From assembly GCA_964622545.1 (NCBI GenBank), contig CAZUQM010000002.1:248001-312000 (forward strand): a stretch of DNA of 64,000 nucleotides, given 5' to 3'. The stretch is from JAFGLZ01 sp964622545 (GTDB taxonomy: Bacteria; Planctomycetota; Phycisphaerae; UBA1845; JAFGLZ01). The notes under the pieces are model-generated. The model searched no databases. It was not told the origin of the DNA and worked only from the letters and a program-made list of their open reading frames with translations. Shown in pieces: positions 7,377 through 15,658 of the stretch. The translations under genes and the position numbers were made by a program. Position 1 is the stretch's first letter; the number at the start of each line of letters is the position of its first letter.

Positions 7377-8675
7377 CTAGGCAATGAGGTGAGGCCTCTC
7401 CTTCGGCGACAGCCCATCCGGATCGTTGACCCTCGCGCCTGCCGGGGCGGAAACCGGCCCGTTCAGCAGCGGGTCATCGGTTCGTTGCATCCAGGCATCC
7501 AGCCGCGCGCGTAGGTCGGCCAAGACCTCGGCCATCGCGTTGTCGGCGGCCACGTTGTTCACCTCGTTCGGGTCGAACACCAGATCGTAGAGCTGCTCGG
7601 CGGGCGGCGCCCGATCGGCCCAGCCGTGGGCGAGCCACAGGTCCTTACTGGGCGAGTCGTCGCAGTTGGGCAGGACGGGCCTGCTTCGTTCGTCGAACCG
7701 CCGGATGTACTTCCACCGCCGCGTCCGGATGCAGCGCTGCGGCTCGTAGGCGGCGTGGTAGGTGACCTCGCCGAAAACCTCGTCGCGGACGCTGTCGACC
7801 TCGCCACGGACCAGCGGCAACAGGGAGTGACCCTCGAGCCAAGACGGGCGATCGATATCGAGCAGGTCGCAGAGCGTGGGAAAGACGTCCACGTGGCTGA
7901 CCATCGCATCGACGCTCTTGCCGCCCGCGAAACCATCCGGCCCGCGGAGGATCAGCATCACCCCCAGACCGTGATCCGTCAGCGTGCACTTCATGCCCGG
8001 AAAAGCCATGCCGTGGTCGGTCGTGGCGATCACCAGTGTGTTCTCGGCCTGCCCCGACGCCTCCAGCGCGTCGAGCACCGCTTCGACGCCCCGATCGAGC
8101 TCGCGGACACTGGCAAGGAAGCCCGCCATGTCCCGCCGCGTCTCGGGTGCATCGGGCAAGGGCGCGGGCACGCGACAGCGGTCGATGACCTCAGGCTCGG
8201 GCGCGTGGAACTCGCGATGGGTCTCGAAGAAACCCACCGACAGGAAGAACGGCTCGCTCGGGCGACGGGTCACGAAGTCCGCGGCCACAGGCGCGACGTG
8301 CTCGACGGAGTGCGAGTCGCTCTTGAGAATCAGGTCGTAGCCGATGTCCGTCGGATCGGCCGCGACGTGCTGAACGCCGGCCAGCGCCGACGTGTAGCCG
8401 ACTTGTCTGAGCGTGTGCACCAGGTGCCGGCCGTAGTCCTTCAGCCGAAACCCCCTGTTGACCACACCGAGCATGCCGCTGCCATGCGGAGACTGGCCGG
8501 TCAGCAAGGCCGCCCTGCTGGGCGAACAGGTGGGCCCGGCACAGAAGGCCTGGCGGAACAACACGCCCTCATCGGCGAGCCGTTGAAGATAAGGGGTCTC
8601 CGCCGCGAAACCGTACGGCCGGATCGTGCGTCCCGTGTCGTGCGAGTGGATGTAGAGGATGTTCGGACGTGACAC
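7377..8675 (-). CDS. Type I sulfatase, N-sulfoglucosamine-sulfohydrolase-like
   Basis: 432 residues; GTG start at 8673-8675 with CAGGAG 7 nt upstream. The formylglycine motif CSPSR is at Cys50 inside PTCSPSRAALLTG, and metal/substrate motifs TDHG and DVFPTLCDLLD are present. The N-terminus begins SRPNILYIHSHDTGR, a pattern I associate with sulfamidase-like S1 sulfatases; no signal peptide is visible, so it may act in the cytoplasm or use another route. Maturation needs a formylglycine-generating enzyme or anSME, neither of which is in this window. It converges on the glycosidase-like gene with an 8-bp gap. Substrate unknown; a sulfated glycan is likely. Confidence 0.93.
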   Translation of the reverse strand: MSRPNILYIHSHDTGRTIRPYGFAAETPYLQRLADEGVLFRQAFCAGPTCSPSRAALLTGQSPHGSGMLGVVNRGFRLKDYGRHLVHTLRQVGYTSALAGVQHVAADPTDIGYDLILKSDSHSVEHVAPVAADFVTRRPSEPFFLSVGFFETHREFHAPEPEVIDRCRVPAPLPDAPETRRDMAGFLASVRELDRGVEAVLDALEASGQAENTLVIATTDHGMAFPGMKCTLTDHGLGVMLILRGPDGFAGGKSVDAMVSHVDVFPTLCDLLDIDRPSWLEGHSLLPLVRGEVDSVRDEVFGEVTYHAAYEPQRCIRTRRWKYIRRFDERSRPVLPNCDDSPSKDLWLAHGWADRAPPAEQLYDLVFDPNEVNNVAADNAMAEVLADLRARLDAWMQRTDDPLLNGPVSAPAGARVNDPDGLSPKERPHLIA

Positions 8676-8783
8676 GCGCGGGCTCCTGCTTGGATGTGCA
8701 TCCCTGATCGACGCCCTCGTGAGCGAAGCATAGCACGAATCCGCCGCCCGGTCTGCCGCGCCGCGACCGGCCGCTGACCGAGC

Positions 8784-9548
8784 CTACCTTCCCCGTCGCT
8801 TGCCCACCGAGGCCAGGTAGACGATGAACTCCTCTCGGCCGTCGACACCGAGCAGCCGGTTCATCACGTCGTCGTCGACCGCGCCAATCGCGCAACAACT
8901 GAGCCCGAGCACCTCGCAGGCCAGGTAGAGGTTCTGCCCGACATGCCCTGCATCAAGGTAGATGTACCGGTAGCCGCGCTGCTGGTACTTCCACCGCGCC
9001 CGCTCGATGACGGCCGTCCACGCGAAGGTGACCCCGCACAGGGCCACGATGTTTTGCTGCAAGCATGCGGCGGCGGCCTGGACGCCGAGCTGGTCGTCCT
9101 GCCGAAGCTCGACCAGCCGGTGCTCCACCGGCTGATAGCGGTAGAGCCCGGGCATGAGCGATTCCACGCGATTCACGATGAGGTACGTCTCCAGAGGGTG
9201 CCGCGCGCCCGCCGACGGCACCGTGCGGAGCGTGTGGCCTTCGATGACCTTCAGGACGCCCTGTGTAGCCCAGAGCAGGGTCGAGAGCTCGCTGAGCAAC
9301 AAGGGCTCATCGGCAAAGTTCCGCCGCGACCGCCGTTGCTGGACGAGCGCCCAGAAGCGCTCCGCCGACGCATCGCCGGCCGCTTCGCGCGGCAGTTCAT
9401 GGATCACCGCACCCTCGGGGACCTCCGCCTGAAAAGGCGGTACGGGCCGGCCGAGAACCATATCCGAGGGCGAACGCCCGTGCTGGTATTTCGTAAATTC
9501 TTGGAAGGCCTCGCCGATGTGATGGACATCGGTGTCGATTTGAGCCAT
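8784..9548 (-). CDS. SagB-type nitroreductase-family dehydrogenase
   Basis: 254 residues from the ATG at 9546-9548, chosen because TAGGAG lies 8 nt upstream; an upstream in-frame ATG at 9593 has no ribosome site. Motifs RRSRRNF, LLWATQG, PSAGARHPLETY and LGLSCCAIGAV match the FMN-dependent SagB/ThcOx nitroreductase family. SagB proteins oxidise azolines in peptide natural products, but many planctomycete members stand alone, and no YcaO, precursor peptide or maturation gene is nearby. A general flavin reductase or dehydrogenase role is therefore equally likely. It lies about 110 bp upstream of the sulfatase on the same strand. Confidence 0.88.
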   Translation of the reverse strand: MAQIDTDVHHIGEAFQEFTKYQHGRSPSDMVLGRPVPPFQAEVPEGAVIHELPREAAGDASAERFWALVQQRRSRRNFADEPLLLSELSTLLWATQGVLKVIEGHTLRTVPSAGARHPLETYLIVNRVESLMPGLYRYQPVEHRLVELRQDDQLGVQAAAACLQQNIVALCGVTFAWTAVIERARWKYQQRGYRYIYLDAGHVGQNLYLACEVLGLSCCAIGAVDDDVMNRLLGVDGREEFIVYLASVGKRRGR

Positions 9549-9676
9549 GGGTGAATCTCCTAGGATGGTCGGGTCCTGTGTATCCGCACTCATAGGATGC
9601 CTCGCGGGTCGATGCAAGTGACGTGTAGGCCCTTTGCAATACGATGTCATGTAGTGTGTCGGTAGAGAATAGGAAA

Positions 9677-9705
9677 TTGACAGGTCTGCAACCCGTTCGT
9701 AAAAT
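9677..9705 (+). promoter_or_regulatory. Sigma70-type promoter for the FHA-GAF kinase
   Basis: A perfect -35 box TTGACA (9677-9682) is separated by 17 bp from a near-consensus -10 box TAAAAT (9700-9705). Transcription would start near 9712, leaving about 115 nt of leader before the GTG at 9829. Confidence 0.75.
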
Positions 9706-9828
9706 CCGGCGTAGGGTGTATGAGGAGCGAGGCATCTCCGGCCCGTGTTCGCGGGCGTTAGTGCAGACTAACAGGCCGGCAATCAGTCCAGGATCGCCGG
9801 GTGCATTCAGTCGTAAGGAACCTGTGTC

Positions 9829-11502
9829 GTGGCCACTCTGACCGTGCTCCAAGGTCCAGATCGGGGGCGGGTCTTCCGCACCACGCGCGACTCGGCGATG
9901 ATCGGGCGATCGAGCAACGTCGTGCCCCTGACGGACAACACCGTCTCGCGGCGGCACGCCGAGATGGTGCCGGAGAACGGCCGGTGGCTGCTCCACGACC
10001 TCAACAGCGTCAACGGGACCTTCCTTAACGGGCAGCGCGTCGCCGATCCGATCCCGCTCAAGCACGGTGATCAGATCCGCGTCGGGAGCACGCTGCTGGT
10101 CTACGGCGGCGAGACGGCCGCGGACAGCTATGACGTCCAGTTCTTCCCCCGTGACTCGGTCGACACGGACGTGTCCGGACCGACCTTCGACTCGTCCATC
10201 CTCAGCAGGGCCCCCAGCAGCGAAGACAGCGTGATCATCGCCGACCAGCAGACCGCCACGGCCGTCCGCGCGTGGCGGGTCATGCAGGGGCTCATCCAGG
10301 CCATCGGATCCATCGTCTCGTCCGATCAACTGCTCGAGCGCGTGATGGACACGGTCTTCGAGGAGATGCGCGTCGATCACGGCTTCATCCTGATGCGCGA
10401 CGAGGAGTCGGGCGAGCTGCTGCCGCATGTCGTGCGATGCCGCACCAAGACCGGGCTCACCTCCGAGGGTCAGGTGACCACGAGTGAGACAATCGTCAAG
10501 CATGTGGTCAGCCGAAAAGAGGGCATCCTCTGCAAAAACGCCCAGACCGACCAGCGGTTCGCAGCCCGCAAGGACAGCAGCATCCACAGCTACGGATTGC
10601 GCAGCGTCATCTGCGTGCCGATCGCGGTCCGCGACGAGGTCCTCGGCGTGATCCACATCGACTGCGCCTCGAGCAACACGCAGTACAGCGACGAACAGCT
10701 CCGTCTCATGGTGGCGATTGGTCGGCAGACGGCCATGGCCCTGGAAAACCTCAAGCTCCTATCGGCGCGGATGCAGACCGAGCGGCTCGCCGCCACGGGC
10801 GAAACGGTGGCCTACCTGTCGCACTACATCAAGAACATCCTCCAGGGCATGCGAAGCGGCTCGGACATGATCGAGCTCGGGATCGAGGGCAGCAATCTCC
10901 AGACCGTCTCGCGCGGCTGGCCGATCGTGCAGCGCAACCTCGAGAAGATCTACCACCTGACGACGAACATGCTGGCCTTCAGCAAGGACCGCAAGCCCAG
11001 CGTGCAGATGGTTCAGCTCGGTGGCATCGTCGAGGACGTCATCGAGCTCGTGCAGCGGTCCGCCGACGAGCGGGAGGTCATGCTGCTGGCCGAGACGGAC
11101 GACGACCACCCGCCCGTCCCGGTCGATCCGGACGGCATCCACCAGGTCATCATGAACCTCGTTACGAACGCCCTCGACGCCGTCGAACCCGGCAAGGGGG
11201 TGATCAACGTCCGCGTGAAGTTCGACGAGGACGCCTCCGAGGCCGTCATCACCGTGGCCGACAACGGACCCGGCGTCGACAGCGAGGTCCTGCCGCACAT
11301 CTTCGAGCCGTTCCATTCGTCCAAGGGGCAAGGCGGCACGGGGCTGGGCCTGGCGGTCGCGCGGAAGATCGTCCACGAGCACAGCGGCCGCATCGACGTC
11401 AGCAGCATGCCCGGCGAGGGCACGATCTTCCGCGTACGGCTGCCCATCACCGAAGCCGGCCCGTACGAAAGCGAAGAGACGTTCGGCCCGCCCCATACGT
11501 AA
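9829..11502 (+). CDS. FHA-GAF-histidine kinase
   Basis: 557 residues; GTG start with an AAGGA site about 10 nt upstream. The N-terminal FHA domain (about 1-95) has the hallmark GRSSN, SRRH and NSVNGTFLNG motifs for binding phosphothreonine. A GAF domain follows (about 155-310). The kinase core has a phosphoacceptor-like LSHYIKN (His332) and a complete HATPase with N box (NLVTNALDAV), G1 (DNGPGVD) and G2 (GGTGLGLAV). No membrane segment is present, so it is a cytoplasmic sensor. It probably integrates Ser/Thr phosphorylation (via FHA) with a GAF ligand and signals to an unlinked response regulator; no receiver gene adjoins it. A strong promoter lies upstream. Confidence 0.92.
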   Translation: MATLTVLQGPDRGRVFRTTRDSAMIGRSSNVVPLTDNTVSRRHAEMVPENGRWLLHDLNSVNGTFLNGQRVADPIPLKHGDQIRVGSTLLVYGGETAADSYDVQFFPRDSVDTDVSGPTFDSSILSRAPSSEDSVIIADQQTATAVRAWRVMQGLIQAIGSIVSSDQLLERVMDTVFEEMRVDHGFILMRDEESGELLPHVVRCRTKTGLTSEGQVTTSETIVKHVVSRKEGILCKNAQTDQRFAARKDSSIHSYGLRSVICVPIAVRDEVLGVIHIDCASSNTQYSDEQLRLMVAIGRQTAMALENLKLLSARMQTERLAATGETVAYLSHYIKNILQGMRSGSDMIELGIEGSNLQTVSRGWPIVQRNLEKIYHLTTNMLAFSKDRKPSVQMVQLGGIVEDVIELVQRSADEREVMLLAETDDDHPPVPVDPDGIHQVIMNLVTNALDAVEPGKGVINVRVKFDEDASEAVITVADNGPGVDSEVLPHIFEPFHSSKGQGGTGLGLAVARKIVHEHSGRIDVSSMPGEGTIFRVRLPITEAGPYESEETFGPPHT

Positions 11503-11517
11503 GACCCGACGGCGGCT

Positions 11518-13401
11518 TCACCGTCCGTGCGCATCCCACAACGCCAGCATCATGAGTGTCCAGACGCGTCGTGACCAGCGGCCCGGATCGAGTCCGTCCT
11601 GGTTGTGAACGAGCGCTCGAATGCCGGCGGGATCGAAGCGCTGCCGCAGCAGACCCGTCGGTTGAAGGAGTAGATCATCACGCAGCGGTCGGAGGTCCTC
11701 CTGGAGCCATCGGATGAGGGGCACCTCGAAACCGCGCTTGGGGGCGCCAACCACGGCCTCGGGCAAGTACCGCCCCGCCAGTCGACGCAGGATCGGCTTG
11801 GTCGTTGTCCCGTTCAGGCGCAGGTGGGAAGGCAGGCCGGCGGCGGTCTCGAAGACGAGGTGATCCAACAAGGGGCTCCGAGCCTCCAGGCCGTGAGCCA
11901 TCGTGGCGATGTCCATCTTGACCAGCAGATCGTCCGGCAGAAGCGTCTGGGCGTCGATCCAGAGGTGTCGAGCGAGCGCGTCGCGTGGCGCACCTTCGTC
12001 GGCAAGCCGTGTCGCGATCGGGGACCAGCTCGGTCCACAGAGCCCCAGCCAATCGCCGCGGTCCCCGACGAGCTGCTGCTTCTCGGTCTCGGTGAATGCG
12101 TCGTTTCCCCAGGCCATGAGGCGCTGCGCCTCCGGAAGGGCCAGACCGCGGACGAGCCGCCTCACGAAAGCGCTTCGCGTCCGAAACGAGGTCGTTCGAG
12201 GCAGGAGCGCGTCGAGGATCCGCCAGAAGCCGCGCGCATCCCCTAGGGGGCCCAGTCTACGGCTCAGCCAGGTGGCCACATAACGGCGATAACCGGCCAG
12301 CGCCTCGTCGCCACCGTCCCCATTCAGGACGACCTTGCGGTGGTGTCGAGCCACCTTGGCGAGGCAGTAGGAGGGAACCGCGGACGCATCGGCGTACGGT
12401 TGGCCGTAGGCCGCCGCCAGACGAGGCAAAACGTCCTCCAGCTCGGGCTTGATGAGAAGCTCGTGGTGGTCGGTCTCATAGCGCTCGGCCACCTGACGTG
12501 CGAGCGGGCGCTCGTCGAAGGCGTCGTCCTCGAAGCCGACAGACAGCGTGGTGAGCCGGCCTGGGTGATGCTCGGCGGCCAGGGCGGCTACTAGACCGCT
12601 ATCGATGCCCCCGGACAGAAAGACGCCGACGGGCACATCCGATCGCAATCGCAGCCGGACGGCCTCCCGGAATCGCGCCTCGATCTCGTGCTCGGCCTCT
12701 TGCCTGGACGACGGGCCACCGGCCCCAGGTCGTGGCAGGCGCCAGTAGCGATCGGCCATGGGCGCCCCCCCATGGTCAACGATGAGCCGGTGGGCGGGAT
12801 CCAGGGCCCGGATGCCTTCATAGATGGTCCGGGGGGCGGGCACGTGCCCCCAGCTGAGGTAATCGGACAGTGCTTGATCATCGAGTCGGCCAGCCGATGG
12901 CATCAGCTTGCACAGGGCGGGGATCTCGGATGCGAAACAGAACGCGCCGTGCTCGTCCGTGCCGTAGTAGAGCGGCTTGACACCCAGACGATCCCGCGCC
13001 ACGAGGAGTCGCTGCCGCCTCGCGTCCCAGACCGCAAAGGCAAACATCCCGCGGAGGGCGTGAACCAGCTCCAAACCGCGCTCTTCGTAGAGGTGGACCA
13101 GCACCTCGGTGTCGCTCCGGGTGCGCAGTTGATGGCCGGCCGCAAGGAGCTCGTCACGCAATTCGAGGTAGTTGTAGATCTCGCCGTTGAAGACCACGGC
13201 GATGGACTGGTCTTCGCTGAAGAGCGGCTGGTTGCCTCCCGGCAGGTCGATGACGCTCAATCGGGTGTGGGCGAGTCCGACGGCCCCGCTCGATGCGATC
13301 CAGGTCCCTTCGCTGTCGGGCCCACGATGCCGTAGCGCCTCGATCGCGCGGCCCAGGCGCGAGGGGTCGACTCGGCCGAGCATGCCCGCGATGCCGCACA
13401 T
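11518..13401 (-). CDS. asnB: Asparagine synthetase (glutamine-hydrolysing)
   Basis: 627 residues, the normal length. After Met1 the nucleophile Cys2 (MCGIAG) heads a class II glutamine amidotransferase domain (about 1-210; RHRGPDSEG, FNGEIYNY). The C-terminal synthetase domain has the PP-loop SGGIDS and NGDGGDEALAGY. It converts aspartate, glutamine and ATP to asparagine and glutamate; planctomycete paralogues also amidate sugars in exopolysaccharide clusters, but no such cluster is visible here. The start is supported by GAGG about 9 nt upstream. It is convergent with the FHA kinase, with a 15-bp gap, and is separated from the upstream porin by a hairpin. Confidence 0.95.
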   Translation of the reverse strand: MCGIAGMLGRVDPSRLGRAIEALRHRGPDSEGTWIASSGAVGLAHTRLSVIDLPGGNQPLFSEDQSIAVVFNGEIYNYLELRDELLAAGHQLRTRSDTEVLVHLYEERGLELVHALRGMFAFAVWDARRQRLLVARDRLGVKPLYYGTDEHGAFCFASEIPALCKLMPSAGRLDDQALSDYLSWGHVPAPRTIYEGIRALDPAHRLIVDHGGAPMADRYWRLPRPGAGGPSSRQEAEHEIEARFREAVRLRLRSDVPVGVFLSGGIDSGLVAALAAEHHPGRLTTLSVGFEDDAFDERPLARQVAERYETDHHELLIKPELEDVLPRLAAAYGQPYADASAVPSYCLAKVARHHRKVVLNGDGGDEALAGYRRYVATWLSRRLGPLGDARGFWRILDALLPRTTSFRTRSAFVRRLVRGLALPEAQRLMAWGNDAFTETEKQQLVGDRGDWLGLCGPSWSPIATRLADEGAPRDALARHLWIDAQTLLPDDLLVKMDIATMAHGLEARSPLLDHLVFETAAGLPSHLRLNGTTTKPILRRLAGRYLPEAVVGAPKRGFEVPLIRWLQEDLRPLRDDLLLQPTGLLRQRFDPAGIRALVHNQDGLDPGRWSRRVWTLMMLALWDAHGR

Positions 13402-13537
13402 GGTAAGCGCCTCAGGAACCGCAATAGGCCGAGTCTAGGATGCCCCGGTAGCGAGCGTCAAACCCCTGCCTGGAGCGTCCCCTCCTGCCGGCGCCGGTAT
13501 TGGGTCGTGGAAAGGAACCGCTGCGCCGCGCAATGAA

Positions 13538-13566
13538 ACACCCGCGAGAGGTCGTCCCGCGGGTGT
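13538..13566 (-). terminator. Hairpin terminator after the porin gene
   Basis: Arms ACACCCGCG (13538-13546) and CGCGGGTGT (13558-13566) form a perfect 9-bp stem with an 11-nt loop, about 34 nt after the porin stop codon in its direction of transcription. The following T-run is short (TTTC), so termination strength is uncertain. Confidence 0.6.
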
Positions 13567-13599
13567 CATGATCAACAATGCAGTGGTCCGTCGAGGGTG

Positions 13600-15054
13600 T
13601 TACTCGAAAGCGGCCTGCAGCTGAACACGGAACATGCTGATCTCGTCGTTCTGGTTGACGTTGATCCAATCGAACGTACCGGCCGCCTCCGGGATGTAGG
13701 TGTAGTCGGCCTGGATCTTGAAGTTGTGGCTGCTCCAGGGATAGTAGTTCACGCCGAAGGTGTACTCCCACGTGTTGTCGTTGCCGTTGTCCCAGATACC
13801 GCCGACTCGCGTGGCGAGTTCGAGCTTCTTCGGGATGATGAAGTAGCCGGCCTGGACGTAACCGCCCTGGACGTGCGTGGAGTCGCGACGCAGCGTCAGC
13901 AGTTCCCACTGCGAGAATCGCGTGTCGCTGTCGACCGACCGCATGTAGTACTCAGCCGTGGCCGAGAACCCACGATAGCGGAAGGCCACGTCGGTACCGA
14001 AGCCGAAGTAGTCGGTCCCTGTGGCGTCGGCCGTGGCGTTGCCGCCGATGCCGCGGCCGTAACGGATGCGGTCGGGGATGCTGTAGAGCAGGCCCGGCCC
14101 GTTGAGGTCGCCGTTGTCATCGTTGTAGTACATGCTGATGGCGACATCCAACAGCGGATCCTTGCTGAACTGGAGGTCCGTCTCTTCGTTGATGCCCTCG
14201 CCGAGGATGTGGGCGATCATGCGCGACGCGAATGCGAAGTTCGTGTCAAGCTGATCGCGGCTGGGGCTGTCGGTCGGGTTGTTGACGCCGTTGAAGATAC
14301 CGGCCTGGTAGGTCAACCTCTTGGCCAGCGTACCGTGGAACATCACGCCGATCGACTGACCGAGGAAGAAGGCCTCCTCAACCATCGAGCGGTCCACGAA
14401 CTGCAGGCTGCTGTCCCAGTTCATGAACTGGCGGCCCTGCGGCATGTCCATCAGACCGGCAGCGATCTGGAACTCAGGCATGACCTCATAGTTCACGAAG
14501 GCGTAGTAGGTCTGCCAGTTGTGGGCCAGGTCGGTATCACCCATCACCGTGACCTGGTAGGTCAGCTTGTCGGTGTGGATGTGACCGGCGAACGTCAGGA
14601 ACAGCTTCTCGATCTCAAAGCCGTTGACGTCGTCCTGCGGTTGGAAGCCTTGCCGACGGGGGTTGTCCGTCTGACGATTGTTGCCGGTCCAGCGGATCTG
14701 CATGACGCCGCTGATGTTCAGCAAAAAGGCCTCGTCGCTGCTCTTGATGTAGAAGCCGCCGTCATAGCCGACCTGCATCACGTCCGGATACAGGCTCTCA
14801 CGGAAGTCGGCGTCGGCCAGGACTTCCTTGACGACCTTCTTGACCTCTTCTACACGAGCCGCATCCCAGTCTTCGGCCCCGGCCAGGTTCAGCTTGGCTT
14901 CCAAATCGTCGATGGTCTGCTGCTGCTGGTCGACCAAGGACTGGAGCCGATCGAGACGGGCCTGAAGATCCTCGCCCTGCTGATCCGCTTGGGCGAGCTG
15001 TGGCAGGGCTAGAAACGCGCCCAGAATCAACGCCACCAAGAACCTGCTGCGCAT
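13600..15054 (-). CDS. Outer-membrane porin, OprO/OprP-like
   Basis: 484 residues from the ATG at 15052-15054, preceded by AGGAGG at 7-nt spacing. A signal peptide (MRSRFLVALILGAFLALPQLAQA) is followed by a short coiled coil rich in Gln/Leu (LVDQQQQTIDDLEAKL), which in related porins trimerises in the periplasm. The rest alternates aromatic and polar residues typical of a 16-strand beta-barrel, with an FNGVNNPTD segment and a C-terminal aromatic end (QLQAAFE). This matches the phosphate-selective porin O/P family, although specificity for phosphate is not shown. It implies a diderm envelope. A terminator-like hairpin follows the gene. Confidence 0.85.
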   Translation of the reverse strand: MRSRFLVALILGAFLALPQLAQADQQGEDLQARLDRLQSLVDQQQQTIDDLEAKLNLAGAEDWDAARVEEVKKVVKEVLADADFRESLYPDVMQVGYDGGFYIKSSDEAFLLNISGVMQIRWTGNNRQTDNPRRQGFQPQDDVNGFEIEKLFLTFAGHIHTDKLTYQVTVMGDTDLAHNWQTYYAFVNYEVMPEFQIAAGLMDMPQGRQFMNWDSSLQFVDRSMVEEAFFLGQSIGVMFHGTLAKRLTYQAGIFNGVNNPTDSPSRDQLDTNFAFASRMIAHILGEGINEETDLQFSKDPLLDVAISMYYNDDNGDLNGPGLLYSIPDRIRYGRGIGGNATADATGTDYFGFGTDVAFRYRGFSATAEYYMRSVDSDTRFSQWELLTLRRDSTHVQGGYVQAGYFIIPKKLELATRVGGIWDNGNDNTWEYTFGVNYYPWSSHNFKIQADYTYIPEAAGTFDWINVNQNDEISMFRVQLQAAFE

Positions 15055-15242
15055 GAGCCGTCCTCCTAGCTGGGACAATAGACGTTCGTCTTTGTGAAGC
15101 GGCAATATGCCTTGCCCGTCCGCGTCCACACGGGCAAAAACCGGGGCTGACCGCGCCAAGCATCGTCCACCACCGGTCTTCCAAAGGCCTCTTATATCGT
15201 GGGCGCCGGTGGCTGTCAAACGTCAAGGGACAATTTTTTCTG

Positions 15243-15254
15243 CGGAAATTTCCG
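15243..15254. promoter_or_regulatory. 12-bp palindrome, possible operator
   Basis: CGGAAATTTCCG is a perfect palindrome about 190 bp upstream of the porin start, in a locally AT-rich patch. It could be a dimeric regulator site for the porin, but no second copy was seen to support this. Confidence 0.35.
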
Positions 15255-15581
15255 GACTGGGGGTCGCAAGCGCGTCCACCACGCCCGGACCCCGGGGCCA
15301 GCCCGTCGTCAACCACGTCCTGACGACGCTCAGGACGCCTCGGCGGGGCACACCCAACCGCCGCAGGGCCCCGCCCAGGAAGACGTCTCGGCCCGGCCCA
15401 TCGCGGGGAGTAGCCGACGGGACCGAGCGGACCGCTCGAGACCGCTCGGACGGCGGATCGAGAGCCGCCGATCGTATGGTCGGACCATCGAACCCCATAC
15501 GGGCGTCACGGAGGTGGAGGTTCCCGCGCCCCCGCCGGATCCCCACGTCCGCCAAGAACCCGCGCCGCAAAAGGAAGGCGT

Positions 15582-15609
15582 TTGACATCCACTGCGTCTC
15601 GGTTACCAT
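15582..15609 (+). promoter_or_regulatory. Sigma70-type promoter for the APH-fold kinase
   Basis: A perfect -35 TTGACA (15582-15587) is followed by a 16-bp spacer and TACCAT (15604-15609; 4 of 6 consensus bases). The start point would be near 15616, about 43 nt before the ATG. Confidence 0.6.
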
Positions 15610-15658
15610 GAGGTTTCATGCCCATGGCAGCGGCGAGATGGGCCGTTAGAACCCCCAC

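Larger units (their letters stand above)
15055..15658. other. 604-bp divergent intergenic region
   Basis: This region separates the porin (leftward) from the APH-fold kinase (rightward). It contains a 12-bp palindrome at 15243-15254, a small CGGCGG/CCGCCG hairpin near 15450, and a sigma70-type promoter at 15582-15609. Plus-strand open frames here lack ribosome sites and family-like sequence, so no gene is called. Confidence 0.6.

Noticed and set aside
15107..15649. Plus-strand 180-residue frame in the porin/kinase gap
   Set aside because: No Shine-Dalgarno site, basic low-complexity sequence, and it crosses a good promoter for the next gene.
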